From Candidatus Blautia intestinavium (GTDB lineage: Bacteria; Bacillota; Clostridia; Lachnospirales; Lachnospiraceae), in contig DXGV01000043.1 of assembly GCA_019113745.1 (NCBI GenBank), positions 1 through 64,000 of the forward strand: a stretch of DNA of 64,000 bases, read 5' to 3'. The notes under the pieces are model-generated. The model saw nothing but the letters and a program-made list of their open reading frames with translations, was not told the origin of the DNA and made no database searches. Positions 7,450 through 16,520 of this stretch are shown here, piece after piece. The translations under genes and the position numbers were made by a program. Numbering within the stretch: the stretch's first letter is position 1; each line of letters starts with the position of its first letter.

Positions 7450-8256
7450 ATGTGGAGTATTTTAAAAGGGGAATGGCGCAAGCTGCGACGCTGCCAGATC
7501 CTTCTGGTTGGTATTGTGGCTCTGGCACTGTGCCCTGTCGTGCAGTATGGCACCCAACTGATTATCAACCCGGAAATGCGGGATAAGAACTATGATTTTG
7601 TCAAACTGTTTGCCAATGTCATTTGGGGGAACACGCAGATTTTCCTGCCGATCTCGCTGGTTATGATTGGCGGCTGGCTGATCGACCGTGAGAACACAAA
7701 TGACACCATGAAAAATCTGTTGACCGTGCCGGTATCCTACCCGAAGCTGCTGGGTGGGAAACTAATCGTCACGATTTTCCTGTCGATTCTGTTTGGAATT
7801 TATAGTGTAGCCATAACGGTTCTGACGGGCACACTCGCCGGTCTGGATGGATTCTCTGCTGATGTTCTGCTGCGGCAGGGCGTGCAGGTAGTCGCAGCCG
7901 CTTTCAATACCAGCCTGGTCTGTATGCCGATGATCCTGATTTTTGGACAGATGCGGGAAGCATACCTGGGTGGGTCGCTTCTGACATTCTTCCTGGGGTA
8001 TTGCATCTTGTTCTTCAAGAACGGCTTCCTGCTCTCCGCTTATCCGTTTTCGGCGGCGTTGATCCTCGCCGGTTTTGATATGCAGGAATATAATGGCGCT
8101 ACGCAGGCTCCCAGTGTTTTGCTGGCAGTGGCAGGCATAGCGGCGGTGCTGGTTCTGACGATGGCGATTTTACTGCTTTCCCGCCCCAGCAAAAAAGCAG
8201 GCAATAACAAAAAGAAAAAAGTCAAAAAGGGACGCGGCAGGCGTCGCGCCGGATGA
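7450..8256 (+). CDS. ABC transporter permease, LanG-like
   Basis: 268 residues, six predicted membrane helices, ending in a very basic tail (KKKKVKKGRGRRRAG) likely on the cytoplasmic side. It begins 14 bases after the first permease with a strong TAAGGAGG ribosome site. It is a paralogue of that permease and completes the ATPase-permease-permease unit. Confidence 0.87.
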   Translation: MWSILKGEWRKLRRCQILLVGIVALALCPVVQYGTQLIINPEMRDKNYDFVKLFANVIWGNTQIFLPISLVMIGGWLIDRENTNDTMKNLLTVPVSYPKLLGGKLIVTIFLSILFGIYSVAITVLTGTLAGLDGFSADVLLRQGVQVVAAAFNTSLVCMPMILIFGQMREAYLGGSLLTFFLGYCILFFKNGFLLSAYPFSAALILAGFDMQEYNGATQAPSVLLAVAGIAAVLVLTMAILLLSRPSKKAGNNKKKKVKKGRGRRRAG

Positions 8257-8269
8257 AAGGAGCGAGTTC

Positions 8270-8887
8270 ATGCGAAAATTAAACTATATAGGTAAAATCT
8301 GCGCCCTTCTCTGTGTAATCCTCTGTGCTGGCAGTTTGTCTGGATGTGGAGCGGCCATGCAATCTCTGGCCGATGGTACGGACGCTGTGTTGAATGGATT
8401 GGCGGACGGTACAGATATTGTGTTAAATGGCTTATCAGAAGGAGCCGCCCAGGCTCTTGGCAGTCTATCAGCGGCTGACGACGGCCAGGCAAAGAACAGT
8501 ATCGTGAAAGCCTTTGGCGAACTTGTTGGCGATGCGGGAAATGCGGCCCTTACGCCCCAAAGTAAATTGCAGGGGCACAAAGAAAACGGAGCAGACGATT
8601 ACACGGGGGCCTACGAAGCGACATATTCCGAGTTTACGGGCACAGAGATTCTATTTGGCGGTACTACGCTGGAGCGAGAAGCAGGAAGTACGATCCACAT
8701 CACCTGTTCGCTTTCTCTCGAAAGCGGTGAAGCAGCAGTTTTTCTCCGCTCAGGGGCAGATGATCCAGTCATTCTTCTCTCGGAGAGCGGTGAGTACGAT
8801 GGCACAGTAGAAGTAGATGGCACAAGCACTTATATCGGTGTGTGGGGCGACCAGACAGACGGAACTGTATCCATCGAAATTGAGTAA
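8270..8887 (+). CDS. Putative lipoprotein with an internal GLADGTD repeat
   Basis: The 205-residue protein has a signal peptide ending in a lipobox (LSGC, Cys 26), so it should be lipid-anchored outside the membrane. Directly after come a tandem repeat (DGTDAVLNGL, DGTDIVLNGL) and a small-residue linker. From about residue 105 a compact beta-rich domain follows (YEATYSEFTGTEILFGG, a run of Ser/Thr/Gly strands). It is 13 bases behind the permeases and likely belongs to the same peptide-immunity operon as an accessory binding lipoprotein; that role is inferred. I do not recognise the family. Confidence 0.75.
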   Translation: MRKLNYIGKICALLCVILCAGSLSGCGAAMQSLADGTDAVLNGLADGTDIVLNGLSEGAAQALGSLSAADDGQAKNSIVKAFGELVGDAGNAALTPQSKLQGHKENGADDYTGAYEATYSEFTGTEILFGGTTLEREAGSTIHITCSLSLESGEAAVFLRSGADDPVILLSESGEYDGTVEVDGTSTYIGVWGDQTDGTVSIEIE

Positions 8888-8981
8888 GGAGTACACATTA
8901 AGCGCCTACGATGAAACCGGGGCCGAAAAAGAACTGAGTTTTGAAACGAGCCGGATTCTCACTGACGATGCCTGTTTTTAA
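8886..8981 (+). pseudogene. Remnant of a YxeA-family (DUF1093) protein
   Basis: A 31-codon stretch ending in TAA at 8979-8981 reads KEYTLSAYDETGAEKELSFE and then TSRILTDDACF. This matches the C-terminal pattern of small secreted YxeA-like proteins (Y-x-L-x-AYDENGKEKxLxF). It has no start, overlaps the lipoprotein stop and lacks the usual final strand. YxeA genes often travel with bacitracin/lantibiotic-type ABC transporters, so this looks like the decayed last gene of the operon. Confidence 0.6.
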
Positions 8982-8989
8982 TTACTATT

Positions 8990-9017
8990 TTGAAAAAAAC
9001 AGAAAATGCGTTATAAT
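8990..9017 (+). promoter_or_regulatory. Promoter of the flavodoxin-family gene
   Basis: TTGAAA at 8990-8995, a 16-base spacer and a perfect TATAAT at 9012-9017, about 33 bases before the ATG. Confidence 0.75.
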
Positions 9018-9049
9018 ATATGAGAAAATATTTACATCGGGAGGTTGTC

Positions 9050-9667
9050 ATGAAAGTTTTAATGTTAAATGGAAGTCCGCGCAAAAATGGTAACACTTCT
9101 ATCGCGCTGAAAGAAATGGAAAAAATATTTAAACAGGAAGGAATTGAAACCGAGCTGATCCACGTGGGAAACAAAGGCATACGAAGCTGTATTGCCTGCG
9201 GCGCCTGCTCTGAGAAAGGAAAATGCGTCTTTGACGATATCGTAAACGAAATCGCTCCAAAATTTGAGGAGTGTGATGGTCTGGTTGTAGGCAGCCCTGT
9301 ATACTATGCTTCCGCGAACGCAACTCTGGTGGCGCTTCTTACCAGGCTTTTCTACAGCACCTCCTTCGACAAGACCATGAAGGTTGGAGCCAGCGTTGTC
9401 TGTGCAAGACGCGGCGGTCTTTCCGCCACATTTGACGAGCTGAACAAATTTTTCACCATCAGCGGAATGCCTGTTGCTTCCAGCCGCTACTGGAACAGTA
9501 TCCATGGAAGGCAGGAAGGCGAGGCAGCCCAGGACGAAGAGGGTCTTCTTACCATGCGTGTCCTTGCCAGAAACATGTCTTTCCTGATGAAGAGTATTGC
9601 CCTTGGAAAAGAAAAATACGGCCTGCCGGAAAAAGAGCCTGTAACTATGACTAACTTTATCCGCTGA
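9050..9667 (+). CDS. NADPH-dependent FMN reductase / iron-sulfur flavoprotein family
   Basis: The 205-residue protein opens with the flavodoxin-like phosphate loop NGSPRKNGNT and carries a compact cysteine motif C47-x2-C50-x2-C53-x5-C59 (CIACGACSEKGKC). This is the spacing used by iron-sulfur flavoproteins to bind a [4Fe-4S] cluster beside FMN. VVGSPVYYASANATL is the second flavin contact region. It has its own promoter and a terminator shared with glmS, so it is monocistronic. The start is the ATG at 9050 with GGGAGG upstream; an earlier in-frame ATG at 9020 has no ribosome site. It is probably a cytoplasmic electron-transfer or quinone/nitro-reductase; the substrate is unknown. Confidence 0.85.
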   Translation: MKVLMLNGSPRKNGNTSIALKEMEKIFKQEGIETELIHVGNKGIRSCIACGACSEKGKCVFDDIVNEIAPKFEECDGLVVGSPVYYASANATLVALLTRLFYSTSFDKTMKVGASVVCARRGGLSATFDELNKFFTISGMPVASSRYWNSIHGRQEGEAAQDEEGLLTMRVLARNMSFLMKSIALGKEKYGLPEKEPVTMTNFIR

Positions 9668-9752
9668 TCCTGCCGGTCCATTCCTTTTTTCGGGAAATTC
9701 CGGAAAGGGCAGATCAAATCGAAAAGCGGACGAACCCGCAAAGAATACCAGC

Positions 9753-9805
9753 AAAAATCCGCCGTCCCGTCTCTTAATCGCAAGGACAGGACAGCGGATT
9801 TTTTT
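9753..9805. terminator. Bidirectional terminator between the flavoprotein gene and glmS
   Basis: AAAAATCCGCCGTCC at 9753-9767 pairs with GGACAGCGGATTTTT at 9789-9803. The T-run at 9799-9805 serves the plus strand and the A-run on the left arm serves glmS on the minus strand. Confidence 0.85.
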
Positions 9806-9844
9806 GTCCGCAGTAAATACAAAAAACTTTTTTGGAAAAGGTGC

Positions 9845-11683
9845 TTACTCAACCGTCACGCTCTTTGCCAGATTTCTTGGCTTGTCCACATCCAAGCCCC
9901 TGGCCACGCTTACATAATAACCCATAAGCTGAAGCGGAATAACCGCCAGTGAGGTGGCAAAATGCGGATCCGTTTTCGGAATATATACAGTAAAATCCGC
10001 AGTATCTTCAATATTATAGTTTCCAAAGGTGGTAAGCCCCATAAGATAAGCTCCGCGGCTTTTACATTCCACCATGTTGCTGACAGTCTTTTCGTATAAT
10101 TCCGGCTGAGTCAGAACACCGATCACCAGCGTGCCTTTCTCAAGAAGAGAAATTGTTCCGTGTTTCAGTTCTCCGGCTGCATACGCTTCGGAATGGATAT
10201 AGCTGATCTCTTTCATCTTCAGACTTCCCTCCATACAGATGGCGTAATCTATCCCTCTTCCGATAAAAAAGATATCTCTGGCGTTAGCCTGCTTTGCGGC
10301 AAACCACTGGAGTCTTTCTTTGTCTTCAATGATCCTCTCAATTTTTTCCGGTATTTTCCGCAGTTCTTCTATATAATTTTCATATTGTTCCTCGCTGATC
10401 TCCTCCCGCACCTTTGCAAACTGGATTGCCAGGACATAGGCCGCAATAAGCTGTGTGCTGTATGCTTTGGTGGTGGCCACAGAAATCTCCGGACCTGCAA
10501 GGGTGTAAAACACCTTGTCCGCCTCTCTGGCAATGGAGGAACCTACCACATTAACGATTCCAAGAGTACGAACGCCTCTTGTTTTCGCCTCACGAAGAGC
10601 GGCCAGACTGTCCGCCGTTTCTCCGGACTGGCTGATAATGATCACCAGACCATTTTTATCCAGCAGAGGTTTCCGGTAGCGGAATTCTGACGCCAGTTCC
10701 ACCCGTACAGGAATTTTCGCCATATCCTCGATCACATACTGGGCCGCCACGCCTACATGATAGGCGGAGCCGCAGGCTACAATATAGATCTGACTGATAT
10801 CCCGGATATCTTCCTCTGTAATCCCCACTTCCGAAAGGTCGATCTTTCCATCCTTTAAAACGGAATTCAGCGTATCGGCTACCGCCTTAGGCTGCTCGTG
10901 TATCTCCTTCATCATAAAATGCTCGAATCCGGCTTTTTCTGCCGCTTCCGCATCCCATTCGATGGTTTTCATTTCTTTCTGGATCTCGTCGCCATCCAGA
11001 TTATAGAAGATGATCTCGCCCTTTTTCACACAGGCCATCTCCATGTTTCCGATATAATAAACGTTTCTTGTATATTTTAAAATTGCCGGAACATCGGAGG
11101 CAATATAAGATTCGCCGTTTTCCACCCCAAGGATCATAGGGCTGTCTTTTCTTGCCACAAAGATTTCTTCCGGGTAATCTTTAAACATAAGCGCCATGGC
11201 GTAGGAGCCGCGGATACGGACCATTGCGTGATTAATGGCGTCCACAGGAGTGCCTTCATATTTTTTGTAATAATAATCTACCAGCTTTACCGCGATCTCT
11301 GTATCTGTAGAAGAATAAAATTTATATCCCTTCCGCAGAAGTTTATCCTTAAGCTCCTGATAATTTTCAATAATTCCGTTGTGGACAGCCACCACATTGC
11401 CGTCGTCGCTGACATGTGGATGGGCGTTTGTCTCCGACGGTTCTCCGTGCGTTGCCCAGCGGGTATGGCCGATCCCGCAGGTCCCGGGAACAGATTCTCC
11501 GTTATTTGTCTTTTCTTTCAGAACCTTCAGCCGTCCCTTGGCTTTAATCACCTCAACTTCAGCGTTTCCGTCCCGCACCGCCAGTCCTGCGGAATCATAT
11601 CCTCTGTATTCCAGCTTTGAAAGACCGTCCAGAAGAATCGGAGCAGCCTGATGATTTCCTGTAAATCCTACTATTCCACACAT
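9845..11683 (-). CDS. glmS: Glutamine--fructose-6-phosphate aminotransferase (isomerizing)
   Basis: The 612-residue protein begins MCGIVGFTG, so the catalytic Cys becomes N-terminal after Met removal. The glutaminase domain (residues 1 to about 235, with GHTRWATHGEPSETNAHPH) is followed by two SIS isomerase domains (ACGSAYHVG and SQSGETADS; FIGRGIDYA) and ends in the usual PRNLAKSVTVE. It makes glucosamine-6-phosphate for peptidoglycan. It is transcribed alone, with its own promoter and terminator. The short leader lacks the glmS ribozyme found in many Firmicutes. Confidence 0.98.
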   Translation of the reverse strand: MCGIVGFTGNHQAAPILLDGLSKLEYRGYDSAGLAVRDGNAEVEVIKAKGRLKVLKEKTNNGESVPGTCGIGHTRWATHGEPSETNAHPHVSDDGNVVAVHNGIIENYQELKDKLLRKGYKFYSSTDTEIAVKLVDYYYKKYEGTPVDAINHAMVRIRGSYAMALMFKDYPEEIFVARKDSPMILGVENGESYIASDVPAILKYTRNVYYIGNMEMACVKKGEIIFYNLDGDEIQKEMKTIEWDAEAAEKAGFEHFMMKEIHEQPKAVADTLNSVLKDGKIDLSEVGITEEDIRDISQIYIVACGSAYHVGVAAQYVIEDMAKIPVRVELASEFRYRKPLLDKNGLVIIISQSGETADSLAALREAKTRGVRTLGIVNVVGSSIAREADKVFYTLAGPEISVATTKAYSTQLIAAYVLAIQFAKVREEISEEQYENYIEELRKIPEKIERIIEDKERLQWFAAKQANARDIFFIGRGIDYAICMEGSLKMKEISYIHSEAYAAGELKHGTISLLEKGTLVIGVLTQPELYEKTVSNMVECKSRGAYLMGLTTFGNYNIEDTADFTVYIPKTDPHFATSLAVIPLQLMGYYVSVARGLDVDKPRNLAKSVTVE

Positions 11684-11764
11684 ATTATTCTCCTTCTTTT
11701 CTACTCTGCCTTTTTTCGTAAACAGCAGCGTATCTCGTTTTCTGATACCACATAAACAGTTTTT

Positions 11765-11793
11765 ATCATATCACAGAAATTTTCAAGATTCAA
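11765..11793 (-). promoter_or_regulatory. glmS promoter
   Basis: On the minus strand TTGAAT (11788-11793), a 17-base spacer and TATGAT (11765-11770), about 80 bases before the glmS ATG. Confidence 0.65.
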
Positions 11794-11847
11794 TCAGCCG
11801 CCTGTACTTTTTTACTTTATATCGTAAAAGTCCTCATAAAACAGAAA

Positions 11848-11879
11848 GGCCGCAAAACCTTTTTTTCGGTTTTGCAGCC
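11848..11879 (-). terminator. Terminator after the membrane-protein/hydroxylase operon
   Basis: GGCTGCAAAACC (minus strand, 11868-11879) pairs with GGTTTTGCGGCC (11848-11859) with one mismatch around an 8-base A-rich loop, followed by a TTTCTGTTTT tail. Confidence 0.75.
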
Positions 11880-11915
11880 TGCTGATATTCTTTTGCCTCT
11901 TTCCAATAAAAGTAC

Positions 11916-12716
11916 TTACCGGAGAAGGATCGGGTTTGTCACCTCATCCGCCGACTCTCCCAGCCGGTACAGACTGTAGCGGTTTACATTTCCTACCTCC
12001 TGATAACCGTACATTTCCAGTTCTTTTTTCTGCTCCTCATTTGGAACCTTTACCACCAGATAATTACAAAAGGTACGTCTTCCCACGGCTCCTATATTCC
12101 GGTAATTCAGTACCGGCGCGTTGATTTCAAGATAAAGCCTTCTGGATCCCGCTCCATAACCGCCCCTGCCTTCCCGATTAAACATCATTTGTATAGAAGG
12201 ATCATATACCCGGACATAGGGACCGATATAATTATCCGCCGCCAGCAGAAAAAGCGCGTCGCCGGCGTCTTTTTTCACCATTTCACAGATTCCTGCCACC
12301 TCGTCAGGCACCTTCTGGTAATTGTGTACCAGATGGTAATTTCCTGCCTGATAAATTCCCTTTCCCGAAAATATAATCAGGACGACGCAGACAGCCAGAG
12401 CTGCAATCTTTGCGGGTGTCTTTCTCTCTCTCAGAAATTCTGTCATGGCAAAAGCGATCACCGGCGTGGAGGGAACCAGCCACAGCACCCGCCAGTACAC
12501 AGTCTTTCCGATACACGCCTGTATGATCTTTGCCGTTACCGGGCAGAAGAACAGAAACAGCGTCACTCCCAGATAACAGAGAACATATCTGGTATTTTTC
12601 TTTTTTCTCCGGAATATAAGGAGATAGACTACTGCAGCCAGCAGGAGCCAGGGGATAAAGCTGTCTCCCCAGTAATTATTCCAGAAGCCGATTATCTCTT
12701 TTATGAGTTCTTTCAT
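11916..12716 (-). CDS. Membrane protein, second half of a two-part multi-pass protein
   Basis: 266 residues. The N-terminal 130 residues hold about four membrane helices, including a KTVYWRVLWLVPSTPVIAF loop. The C-terminal half is soluble with several Gly-Tyr motifs (GRGGYGAGSRRLY). It lies in the same frame as the upstream ORF, separated from it only by TGA and five codons that contain a strong GGGAGGAG ribosome site. Together the two read like one large DUF6077-like membrane protein of about 600 residues. The DUF number is from memory. Function is unknown; the family resembles polytopic sugar-transferase-like proteins. Confidence 0.65.
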   Translation of the reverse strand: MKELIKEIIGFWNNYWGDSFIPWLLLAAVVYLLIFRRKKKNTRYVLCYLGVTLFLFFCPVTAKIIQACIGKTVYWRVLWLVPSTPVIAFAMTEFLRERKTPAKIAALAVCVVLIIFSGKGIYQAGNYHLVHNYQKVPDEVAGICEMVKKDAGDALFLLAADNYIGPYVRVYDPSIQMMFNREGRGGYGAGSRRLYLEINAPVLNYRNIGAVGRRTFCNYLVVKVPNEEQKKELEMYGYQEVGNVNRYSLYRLGESADEVTNPILLR

Positions 12717-12731
12717 CTTCGCTCTCCTCCC

Positions 12732-13760
12732 TCACAGACTGATATACAAAATCCCCAGAAGTATTGACGGAAGACAGCATAAAAGCCCCTGCAGAACTCT
12801 TTTCCACTTTCGCGTCAAAAGAAGACAAACCACCAGGAAACAGCCTGTCATCAGCGGAGCCAGGATAATCCCCATGGAGGAAAGGAGACAGCAGCTAATA
12901 TTAGCCAGAACCAGGAGAAACCAGGGGCAGGATGGTTCTTTTTCCAGCAGGACTGAAATACACAGGTAAAACAGCAGGGGCAGAAAGGCTGCTGCCAGAA
13001 GGGCTTTTCCCTGCCACAGCCTTACCATCTGGAAATTTCCCGCATTGTAGACAGAATATCCGGAAAAGCCGCACAGCAGCGCAGCCAGGAAAAGATAAAT
13101 CCCCTGGGCTTTTTTATCGTCTCGGAACCATTTTCCCGCAAGACAGAACTGCACCATATATGCTATAGGAAGAAAAATAAGCGGAAAAAACACATGGGCC
13201 ATAATAGAGGGATGAAGACCGCCGCTTAACTGGCTGACCACTGCCAGAAACACAGGGAAAGGCGACAGCACGTATCGTCTTGGCAGAGCCACATATTCCC
13301 GTCCGGTATACGGATTCACCTCAAAAATCGTATCTGTATATACGTCCGTTGTAGCCGCCCCCACATAGAAACAGTCGTCCGCGTCCGCATGAGCCAGTAC
13401 AGTACACATAATTACCTGGAGCGCGATCAGCAGTACCGCCAGACAGAAATAAAAATTCCAGTGTATTCTTTTTTCACCCAGTCCAAAAAGAACCTTTTTA
13501 TTTTTCATGCGGAAGATACCCCAAACCGCAAGGGCGACTGCCACAACCCCGTAACTGGCAGTCAGCACATGAAGAGGCATCCTCAGCCACGTCATTGGCA
13601 GCGTCAGAACTTCCATCACAGAAAAAAGCGCCAGATATCCTGCAAGCGTCGTTTCCGCAATATTTCCGCTCTGTTTTTTTCCCAAAAACGGGACGCCGGC
13701 AAAGGCTGGCACTGCTGCCAGCCAGAATATTGCCAGAATCCCTTTTATCAGCATTCCCAT
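12732..13760 (-). CDS. Polytopic membrane protein, first half of a two-part protein (DUF6077-like)
   Basis: 342 residues with about nine predicted membrane helices. After the third helix pair comes a conserved-looking acidic loop, AHADADDCFYVGAATTDVYT then VNPYTGREYV, of the kind seen in GT-C-like membrane proteins. ATG at 13760 is chosen because GGAG lies 8 bases upstream and the previous stop ends 2 bases before it. It is transcribed behind the molybdenum hydroxylase genes. It ends at TGA, but the same frame continues as the next gene. Confidence 0.65.
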   Translation of the reverse strand: MGMLIKGILAIFWLAAVPAFAGVPFLGKKQSGNIAETTLAGYLALFSVMEVLTLPMTWLRMPLHVLTASYGVVAVALAVWGIFRMKNKKVLFGLGEKRIHWNFYFCLAVLLIALQVIMCTVLAHADADDCFYVGAATTDVYTDTIFEVNPYTGREYVALPRRYVLSPFPVFLAVVSQLSGGLHPSIMAHVFFPLIFLPIAYMVQFCLAGKWFRDDKKAQGIYLFLAALLCGFSGYSVYNAGNFQMVRLWQGKALLAAAFLPLLFYLCISVLLEKEPSCPWFLLVLANISCCLLSSMGIILAPLMTGCFLVVCLLLTRKWKRVLQGLLCCLPSILLGILYISL

Positions 13761-13761
13761 A

Positions 13762-16047
13762 TCAGTTCTCCGAATCCTTTTTAAGTATGCCAAGAGCGAT
13801 CTTTTCCGGCGTGACAGGAAGCTCCCGGGCTCTCACTCCCGTTGCGTTATATATCGCCTCAGTGATAGCGGGACAGGGAGTATCGATCACCAGCTCTCCT
13901 ACCGACTTCGCGCCAAAAGGTCCGGAGGGCTCATAGCTTCCGCAGATTTCCACGCGGATATCTCCGATATCAAGCCGGGACGGAATTTTATACTGCATAA
14001 AGGAATTATTCCGGATCGCACCTTTATCGCTGTACTGGATATCCTCGTAAAGAGCCATTCCGATTCCCTGGGCGATCCCTCCCTCCGTCTGGACGCGCAC
14101 AAGATTGGGATTGATAGGTGTTCCGCAGTCCACCACTGCCACATAATCCACAACTTTCGCGCTTCCTGTCTCTTTATCCACTTCCACTTCAGCCATACCT
14201 ACCATGAAAGGCGGCGGGGAGATCGGAGATGAAAATGTTCTTGTAACCTGAAGCTCCTGATTATTTCCGCAGGTTCCCTTAACGGCAATTTCTTTCAGGG
14301 ATACCTTTTTATCTTTGCAGTATACAAATTCACCGTCAAAATCCACTTTTTCCGGCTCTGTATCCAGCATCTGCGCCCCAAGAGCGCAGATTTTCCCTCT
14401 CAGCTCCGTACAAGCACGGACTACCGCCATTCCAGTAGCGTAAGTGGTAGCGGAAGCGTAAGAACCGGAATCATAAGGTGAAATATCGGTATCCACACCG
14501 AACACCACAATATTTTCCATAGGAGTTTCCATACAGTCGGCTGCCATCTGGGCAAGAATGGTGTCACATCCTGTACCCATATCGGCGCATCCAAGGCCCA
14601 GCGTGTAGGAACCGTCCTCATTGAGTTTCATATCTGCTCCTCCCACGTCCACGCCTGCAATGGATGAGCCCTGCATGGCCATTGCTACGCCGACGCCCCG
14701 GACTTTCCCGTTTCCCATATCGCGGCAGGGATACTTTTTATCCCAGTTCATCATTTCCTTAGCACGTTCCATACACTGATCCATTGTACAGCTCTCGGCA
14801 GTATCGCAGTCGCCGTATGCCGGAAGAGGGCCGCCCTGAACGGGCATATTCAGTTCCCTTATTTTCACAGGATCCATTCCCATTTTGTGAGCCAGCTCAT
14901 TGACGGCGGACTCCACGGCAAAAATCCCCTGGGTAGCTCCGTATCCGCGGTAAGCGCCCGCCGCCTGCATATTTGTATAAACTACATCGTAGGCAAAACG
15001 ATATGCTTCCGTATGGCGGTAAAGAGCAATGGATTTATGGCCGCTCAGCCCGACGGTTGTGGGGCTGTGTTCGCCGTAAGCCCCCGCATTTGACAGCGTA
15101 TAAACGTCGATCGCCCTGACGATACCTTTTTCATCTGCTCCCACGCGCACCCGGATCTCCATCTCATGCCGGGGAGAGGAACAGATCTGGGATTCATAGC
15201 GGCTGTAAAGGATCTTGGAGGGACGGCCTGTTTTCCAGGTAACAAAAGCCGGATAAATTTCACTGACAGAAGTCTGCTTTGCTCCAAAGCCTCCTCCTAT
15301 CCTTGGCTTGATCACTCTTACTTTTGAAGAAGGGATGTCAAGAGCCGTACCCAGGATCCTTCTTACATGAAAGGGAATCTGCGTAGAAGACACCACGTTC
15401 AGCCGTCCGAAATAATCCATGTAACAGTAGGTTCGGAACGTCTCCATCATCGCCTGCTGGTTGGCCTTTGTATGATAAGTCTCATCCACCGTATATTTAC
15501 ATTCTGAAAGTATCTTATCTACATCTCCTGATTCTTCCAGTGCTGAAGCGCAGAGATTTCTCCTGTTATCCGCGCCTACCGGAACTTTTGCTTCCCAGTC
15601 GTTTTCCGGATGAACGAGGACTTTCCCGTCCTTTGCCTTATGGAAATCCAGAACAGGTTCCTCTACTTTATATTTTACTTTGATCCTCTTCAGTGCTTTA
15701 TCTACAGAGGCCTCGTTTTCACCTGCCACAATAGCCACCGCGTCTCCCACAAAACGCAGATGACGGTCCAGGATCAGATGGTCGTAAGGGCTCAGTTCCG
15801 GATAAGTCTGTCCCGCCAGAGTAAAGCGATTCTGAGGAACGTCCTTATAAGTATATACTGCCACGATCCCGCTTACCTGCCGCGCCGTACCGGTTTTAAT
15901 CTCTTCCACCCATGCGTTGGCATGAGGACTGCGCAGCACCTTTACGATCAGACAGTCTTTAGGAGCAAGATCGTTGGTATATACCGGTTTTCCTGTCACC
16001 AGCGCCATAGCGTCCGTTTTTCTTATCGGTTTGCTTACATATTTCAC
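13762..16047 (-). CDS. Xanthine dehydrogenase-family molybdenum hydroxylase, molybdopterin-binding subunit
   Basis: This 761-residue catalytic subunit shows the aldehyde oxidase/xanthine dehydrogenase a/b hammerhead start (TGKPVYTNDL), the first cofactor loop (PRIGGGFGAKQTS), AYRGYGATQG and AMQGSSIAG segments, and the C-terminal EGGIAQGIGMALYED and SVGELVIDTPCPAI motifs, where the last Glu is the family's base. It would hydroxylate a purine or other N-heterocycle using water. It overlaps the [2Fe-2S] subunit gene by 4 bases. The exact substrate is not evident, and no molybdenum cofactor insertion factor lies nearby. Confidence 0.9.
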   Translation of the reverse strand: MKYVSKPIRKTDAMALVTGKPVYTNDLAPKDCLIVKVLRSPHANAWVEEIKTGTARQVSGIVAVYTYKDVPQNRFTLAGQTYPELSPYDHLILDRHLRFVGDAVAIVAGENEASVDKALKRIKVKYKVEEPVLDFHKAKDGKVLVHPENDWEAKVPVGADNRRNLCASALEESGDVDKILSECKYTVDETYHTKANQQAMMETFRTYCYMDYFGRLNVVSSTQIPFHVRRILGTALDIPSSKVRVIKPRIGGGFGAKQTSVSEIYPAFVTWKTGRPSKILYSRYESQICSSPRHEMEIRVRVGADEKGIVRAIDVYTLSNAGAYGEHSPTTVGLSGHKSIALYRHTEAYRFAYDVVYTNMQAAGAYRGYGATQGIFAVESAVNELAHKMGMDPVKIRELNMPVQGGPLPAYGDCDTAESCTMDQCMERAKEMMNWDKKYPCRDMGNGKVRGVGVAMAMQGSSIAGVDVGGADMKLNEDGSYTLGLGCADMGTGCDTILAQMAADCMETPMENIVVFGVDTDISPYDSGSYASATTYATGMAVVRACTELRGKICALGAQMLDTEPEKVDFDGEFVYCKDKKVSLKEIAVKGTCGNNQELQVTRTFSSPISPPPFMVGMAEVEVDKETGSAKVVDYVAVVDCGTPINPNLVRVQTEGGIAQGIGMALYEDIQYSDKGAIRNNSFMQYKIPSRLDIGDIRVEICGSYEPSGPFGAKSVGELVIDTPCPAITEAIYNATGVRARELPVTPEKIALGILKKDSEN

Positions 16048-16520
16048 GCCTCTGCTCCCTCCTTCTGTGTTTTCTTATATTCCAGATACTTTTTAATACT
16101 TCTCGTCTGTCCCACAAAACCGGAGCATCTGCATAAATTTCCCGCAAGATATTCCTTGATCTCCTCTTCCGTAGGATCAGAAAGCTCCTGTTCCATGGCG
16201 AAAATATTCATAATAAAGCCAGGGTTGCAGAAACCGCACTGCTCTGCGCCTTCATCCGCCAGAAAGCTTCCGAATTCCTCCGCTTCCTTCTGCATTCCTT
16301 CCAGAGTAACAATCTTTTTGCCTTCCGCACGAAGAGCCGGCACACTGCAGGATAAAACAGGCTTTCCGTCCATCAGCACGGTACAGAGGCCGCAATTAGA
16401 GGTTTCGCAGCCGCATTTTACACTGTAGCATCCTTTTTCCCGGAGAAAATCCAAAAGCATAGTATCCGGCTCCACTTCCTCGTGACGATATTCTCCATTC
16501 AGCCAAAAACTAAGGTTCAT
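16044..16520 (-). CDS. Molybdenum hydroxylase [2Fe-2S] subunit
   Basis: 158 residues. The plant-ferredoxin-like cluster site is CYSVKCGCETSNCGLC with a further Cys in the SCSVPA segment. The second, family-specific site is CGFCNPGF plus CRCSGF. It passes electrons from the molybdenum site to the FAD subunit. ATG at 16520 overlaps the upstream stop as ATGA, so this start is preferred over the longer reading from 16547. Confidence 0.92.
   Translation of the reverse strand: MNLSFWLNGEYRHEEVEPDTMLLDFLREKGCYSVKCGCETSNCGLCTVLMDGKPVLSCSVPALRAEGKKIVTLEGMQKEAEEFGSFLADEGAEQCGFCNPGFIMNIFAMEQELSDPTEEEIKEYLAGNLCRCSGFVGQTRSIKKYLEYKKTQKEGAEA

Noticed and set aside
11684-11916. glmS ribozyme ahead of glmS
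   Set aside because: None of the conserved ribozyme segments are present on the minus strand and the space is taken up by a promoter and the neighbour's terminator.
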